From assembly GCA_003131585.1 (NCBI GenBank), contig PKVW01000053.1:1-33963 (forward strand): a stretch of 33,963 nucleotides of DNA. The letters are read 5' to 3'. Within the stretch, counting starts at the first letter, position 1; each line of letters starts with the position of its first letter. The notes beneath the pieces were generated by a model, which ran no database searches, was not told where the DNA came from, and was given only the letters and a program-made list of their open reading frames with translations. The translations under genes and the position numbers were made by a program. The DNA is from Acidobacteriaceae bacterium (lineage in GTDB: Bacteria > Acidobacteriota > Terriglobia > Terriglobales > Acidobacteriaceae). This document shows positions 32,501 through 33,963 of the stretch, one piece after another.

Positions 32501-32830
32501 GAGGAAGCGGATTATCTGTGCGCCGTCCTGAACAGCGAGGGCGTGAACCTGGCTATCAAGCCATTTCAAGCGATGGGTTTGCTGGGAGAGCGCCACATCC
32601 AGAAGAAGCTGCTCGAGCTCCCTATTCCGACCTTTGATCACGAGGACCCGAAACATGTGAAGATTTCGGAACTTGGAGCCACGGCCCGACAGACAGTGGC
32701 CCTAGCGACCAAGTCCGGTGAATTTCCAATCGATTCCTCCGTCGCACGGCAGCGTGCCTTCATCCGCATCCACCTCAAATCCGAGATGGAGGAGATCGAC
32801 AAGCTCGTCATAAAACTCCTGAGCAAATAG
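29585..32830 (+). CDS. Type IIG-like restriction endonuclease / N6-adenine methyltransferase
   Basis: 1081 residues that could recognise, methylate and cut DNA in one chain. The nuclease part lies at 1-150: Asp70 and IIEFEK (Glu79, Glu81, Lys82), which resembles the PD-(D/E)xK motif but with a variant spacing. A helical linker (about 200-350) leads to the methyltransferase: the YYTPDWLCERIV box, SAM motif DPSCGSGSFLRAA (387-399), and FDFIIGNPPWLS (NPPW at 599-602) as motif IV. The last 430 residues, rich in charged segments, are probably the target-recognition domain. There is no separate R or S gene, so it would act alone. Codon use is visibly more AT-rich than in nearby genes, suggesting transfer. 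The start lacks a clear ribosome site. Confidence 0.85.
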   Translation: MPETLEPKVKETLRAYLRDVKTLHNEANKTARFAALIGELFPDAVAQYSRDVEKLIRIDQTAGQKKGRADAYYGNAIIEFEKSLAATLEEAKRQLCEYVAGVWQKENRKSLRPLLAVASDGIRWISYRPVLPDGEEPTPETVVLDQLRDFKVSDETLGEFWLWLSSLLFRPQQVEATAEQFQFEFGSLSFQFREGMAALKRAWAKVSGGSEAKLAFETWQRYLTVTYGRLTEDTTALRDRETAQEISELENLFLRHTYLASIARLLIWAALSQGKNANNLRQVAKDVLSGRYFESKRLANLVDDDFFHWIRSTEAEKILAPMWERILSHLTDYDLSDIREDVLKGVYQQLIDPKDRHDLGEYYTPDWLCERIVKELLPKHGYKTVLDPSCGSGSFLRAAIDHFLTHNTDGKPEARLRLILGNVQGIDIHPVAVTIARAIYVLALGRLISSARSPVNIPIYLANSLFLPREVEQNLYEKLSGVEIKFGGKKNEKQIVIPDMLIQSPELFDSAISACTRVAEEHADTNKDTKKALDKYLAVHVPELHKVLQYPDILDVLWSFVEKLADLIREKNNSIWSFIIRNSYRPAMLKQQFDFIIGNPPWLSYRYISDPDYQDEIKRRAVSKYKIAPKSQKLFTQMELATVFLAHSMATFARKDARLAFVMPRGVLNSDQHQNLILRKYSTDTKLKLTGYWDLWDVKPLFNVPACVLFATRYPLTGSPRDVLPVLEWSGNLPARDVNWQAAKTRLHSSGKEGRVIYLGGRAALSTAPGATSPAKPSKYLGVFHQGATIVPRTFYFVRVNDLNGKPENDVAYWAETDADQAALAKKPYDDVSLSGLVEGRFVYSTVLGRHILPYAIDTPARVVLPVQEKHGALDVITSEKMKAQGYREFAKWMSNAEQLWATKRADKASKQTAYQRLAYQGGLSAQNLTQRYLVLYNAEGTNVAAAFFDRSMHALPLIVEHTVYWAALASREEADYLCAVLNSEGVNLAIKPFQAMGLLGERHIQKKLLELPIPTFDHEDPKHVKISELGATARQTVALATKSGEFPIDSSVARQRAFIRIHLKSEMEEIDKLVIKLLSK

Positions 32831-32987
32831 ACTGACCTCCCCGGTTTGCCGGTTCGCGATGGGCCGCTGGTCACTCCGCTTCTTCTCCTCGATCTCTGTC
32901 TCTGCGCTGCGCAAGGCTCTGCTTCAATGCCGAGAGACGCACCCTCGCGATATTGATGTCCTTCTGAGGAGTCTCTGAGCCGACCAC

Positions 32988-33317
32988 TCACCGCGCGGTT
33001 TCGACCGTAAGCTTTAACCCTATCGCCTTGGTCACCGCCACCAGCGTCGAAAGCCGTGGGTTCCCCCGCGCCGACAAAGCCCGATACAGGCTTTCGCGCT
33101 CAATGCCGGCGGCTTTGGCCACCTTCGCGATGCCTCCTCGGGCTTCCGCGATGCGGCGCAGGGCGATCAGCAGCACGGCGGGTTCCTCAGTGTCTTCCAA
33201 AGCGACTTTGAGGTATTCGATGGCGAATGCAGGATCCTCGCGCAACTCGCGAATCAGGCACTCGTCATTCGATACGCTTGTTATATCTTTGGTCTTGCGC
33301 TTCGCTTGGCTTTTCAC
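32988..33317 (-). CDS. Antitoxin of the HigA/HI1420-type addiction module
   Basis: 109 residues from a GTG at 33317, which overlaps the toxin stop as GTGA. An ATG at 33419 would add 34 residues of unlikely composition. The protein has DPAFAIEYLKVALEDTEEPAVLLIALRRIAEARGG, then a helix-turn-helix VAKAAGIERESLYRALSARGNPRLSTLVAVTKAIGLKL. This is the XRE-like downstream partner of HI1419/HI1420-type pairs. It would bind the toxin and repress the operon. Confidence 0.9.
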   Translation of the reverse strand: MKSQAKRKTKDITSVSNDECLIRELREDPAFAIEYLKVALEDTEEPAVLLIALRRIAEARGGIAKVAKAAGIERESLYRALSARGNPRLSTLVAVTKAIGLKLTVETAR

Positions 33318-33643
33318 TGTATGCGGGTCCTCTCCCGATAATCCTTCAAATACTCCCGTGCAAGCTGAATGTCGGCCGGCTGCTTTCGCTTGTCCCCGCC
33401 GCACAGCAGGAGCAGGCACGTTCGACCCACCATCGCGTAGTAAACCCTATAGCCGGGGCCCCAATCAATGCGAAGTTCGTAGAGCCCTCCGCCCAGCGGT
33501 TTGCAGTCGCCGAAGCTTTCCTGTTCAAGCCGGTCGAGCCGATCAGCGATTCTTGCTTTTGCATGTCTATCTGCCAGCCCGGCGAACCACTCGCTGAACA
33601 CGCTTCTTCCGGCACGTGTTACGTAACGGCGAACTTCAATCAC
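33314..33643 (-). CDS. RelE/ParE-superfamily toxin (HI1419-type)
   Basis: 109 residues, the normal length. The beta-strand/helix pattern fits: MIEVRRYVTRAGRSVFSEWFAGL, the basic ARIADRLDRLEQESFGD helix, then LYELRIDWGPGYRVYYAMVG and LLLCGGDKRKQPADIQLAREYLKDY. The family conserves the ELRI-GPGYRVYY and GGDKxxQ-type boxes. A mRNA interferase or ribosome-dependent activity is typical, not shown here. It is the first gene of a two-gene operon with a 4-bp GTGA overlap. It lies between the restriction gene and groES. Confidence 0.92.
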   Translation of the reverse strand: MIEVRRYVTRAGRSVFSEWFAGLADRHAKARIADRLDRLEQESFGDCKPLGGGLYELRIDWGPGYRVYYAMVGRTCLLLLCGGDKRKQPADIQLAREYLKDYRERTRIQ

Positions 33644-33703
33644 GACAGCCCCATCGTAACTTATAAATCACGCCAGCGCAATCCCCACCCAGCCGTCGCA
33701 ACT

Positions 33704-33724
33704 GAGAACCGAGAACTGAGAACT
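33704..33724 (+). repeat. Tandem 7-nt repeat (GAGAACY, three copies)
   Basis: GAGAACC at 33704, then GAGAACT at 33711 and 33718, ending just before the groES promoter. The period is the same as in the GTACC array at 3769-3857, but with a different unit. Confidence 0.65.
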
Positions 33725-33730
33725 GGCCCC

Positions 33731-33760
33731 TTGACAACCGCCCACTCAGATCCCTATAAT
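33731..33760 (+). promoter_or_regulatory. groES sigma-A-type promoter
   Basis: TTGACA (33731-33736) and TATAAT (33755-33760) with 18 bp between: both boxes are exact consensus. The last T of the -10 box is also the first base of the CIRCE operator. Confidence 0.9.
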
Positions 33761-33786
33761 TAGCACTCAGTAGGCGAGACTGCTAA
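33760..33786 (+). promoter_or_regulatory. CIRCE operator (HrcA-binding)
   Basis: TTAGCACTC, then 9 nt, then GACTGCTAA, one mismatch from the consensus GAGTGCTAA in the second arm. It covers the transcription start of the promoter, so bound HrcA would block groES, with release on heat shock. Confidence 0.92.
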
Positions 33787-33865
33787 CAGTCCGCCCTAAC
33801 CCATAACAATTCATAGGTTTACGTAACGTCAACCTTACTGCCCAACCTTGAAAGGAGTCACACCC

Positions 33866-33963
33866 ATGGCAAAATTCAGCCCACTACATGACCGCCTTCT
33901 GGTACGTCGCGTGGAAGAAGCTTCCACCACCCGAGGCGGCATCATTATCCCTGACAGCGCAAA
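33866..33963 (+). CDS. groES: Co-chaperonin GroES (5' part)
   Basis: The first 32 residues, [32 protein letters not shown], are the typical GroES start. It forms the seven-membered lid of GroEL. AAAGGAG lies 8 nt before the ATG at 33866. About 80 nt lie between the CIRCE and the start. The gene runs out of the window; groEL is expected next. Confidence 0.95.
   Translation, partial: MAKFSPLHDRLLVRRVEEASTTRGGIIIPDSA

Noticed and set aside
1-33963. CRISPR array, tRNA, rRNA or insertion sequence
   Set aside because: No regularly spaced identical repeats of CRISPR length, no tRNA cloverleaf, no rRNA segment and no transposase were recognised in the gaps or coding regions.

Overview
The window looks like a chromosomal segment of an Acidobacteriota (Terriglobia-like) bacterium. 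This rests on gene content: a signal peptidase, a non-RD kinase-TPR protein, a PCYCGC-motif protein, PF04185-type phosphoesterase, a fused formiminotransferase-cyclodeaminase and groES under CIRCE control. It also rests on GC-rich codon use and on abundant short intergenic hairpin repeats. The assignment is inference; there is no rRNA or tRNA in the window to confirm it.

Layout. 1-3143 (minus strand) holds lepB, an isoprenylcysteine-methyltransferase-like membrane protein, carA, a small secreted protein and the first codons of carB, which run straight into a hairpin repeat. 3278-6647 (plus) holds a PCYCGC-motif secreted protein, a TPR protein, yvcK, a secreted carboxypeptidase-regulatory-like protein and an EVE-domain protein. 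6670-11285 (minus) holds a DUF6249-like membrane protein, a TrkA-N protein whose channel part has lost its selectivity filter, a secreted NHL/beta-propeller protein, an acyl-CoA-ligase-like enzyme and a glutaredoxin-like protein. 11386-14084 holds an SDR reductase, a twice-frameshifted DUF4242 gene and glmU, which ends at a strong bidirectional terminator.

14231-24711 holds a secreted protein of unknown function, a B12-type radical SAM enzyme, and a five-gene minus-strand cluster: a Tat-signal ferritin-like protein, two TatA-type subunits, an ABM-family protein and DoxX. It then has an ECF sigma factor overlapping a zinc-finger/GAF anti-sigma factor, a lipoprotein phosphoesterase, and ftcD. 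24854-28365 (plus) holds a large Ser/Thr kinase with TolB-like and TPR regions, followed by two small paralogous proteins that I do not recognise. 28509-29114 is a PagL-type lipid A deacylase.

29115-29584 is packed with hairpin repeats. It leads into a defence-type segment: a 1081-residue type IIG-like restriction-methyltransferase and a RelE/HigB-HigA-type toxin-antitoxin pair. The window ends in the promoter, CIRCE operator and first codons of groES.

The most unusual items are the carB start fused to a repeat whose relative sits at 29 kb, the filter-less channel/TrkA-N protein, the ferritin-like Tat substrate encoded with its own TatA pair, the soluble anti-sigma-GAF fusion, and the twin small WPF-motif proteins after the kinase. 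Also notable are two different intergenic arrays built on a 7-nt unit, and several genes with a -10-like box 6-8 nt before the start codon.
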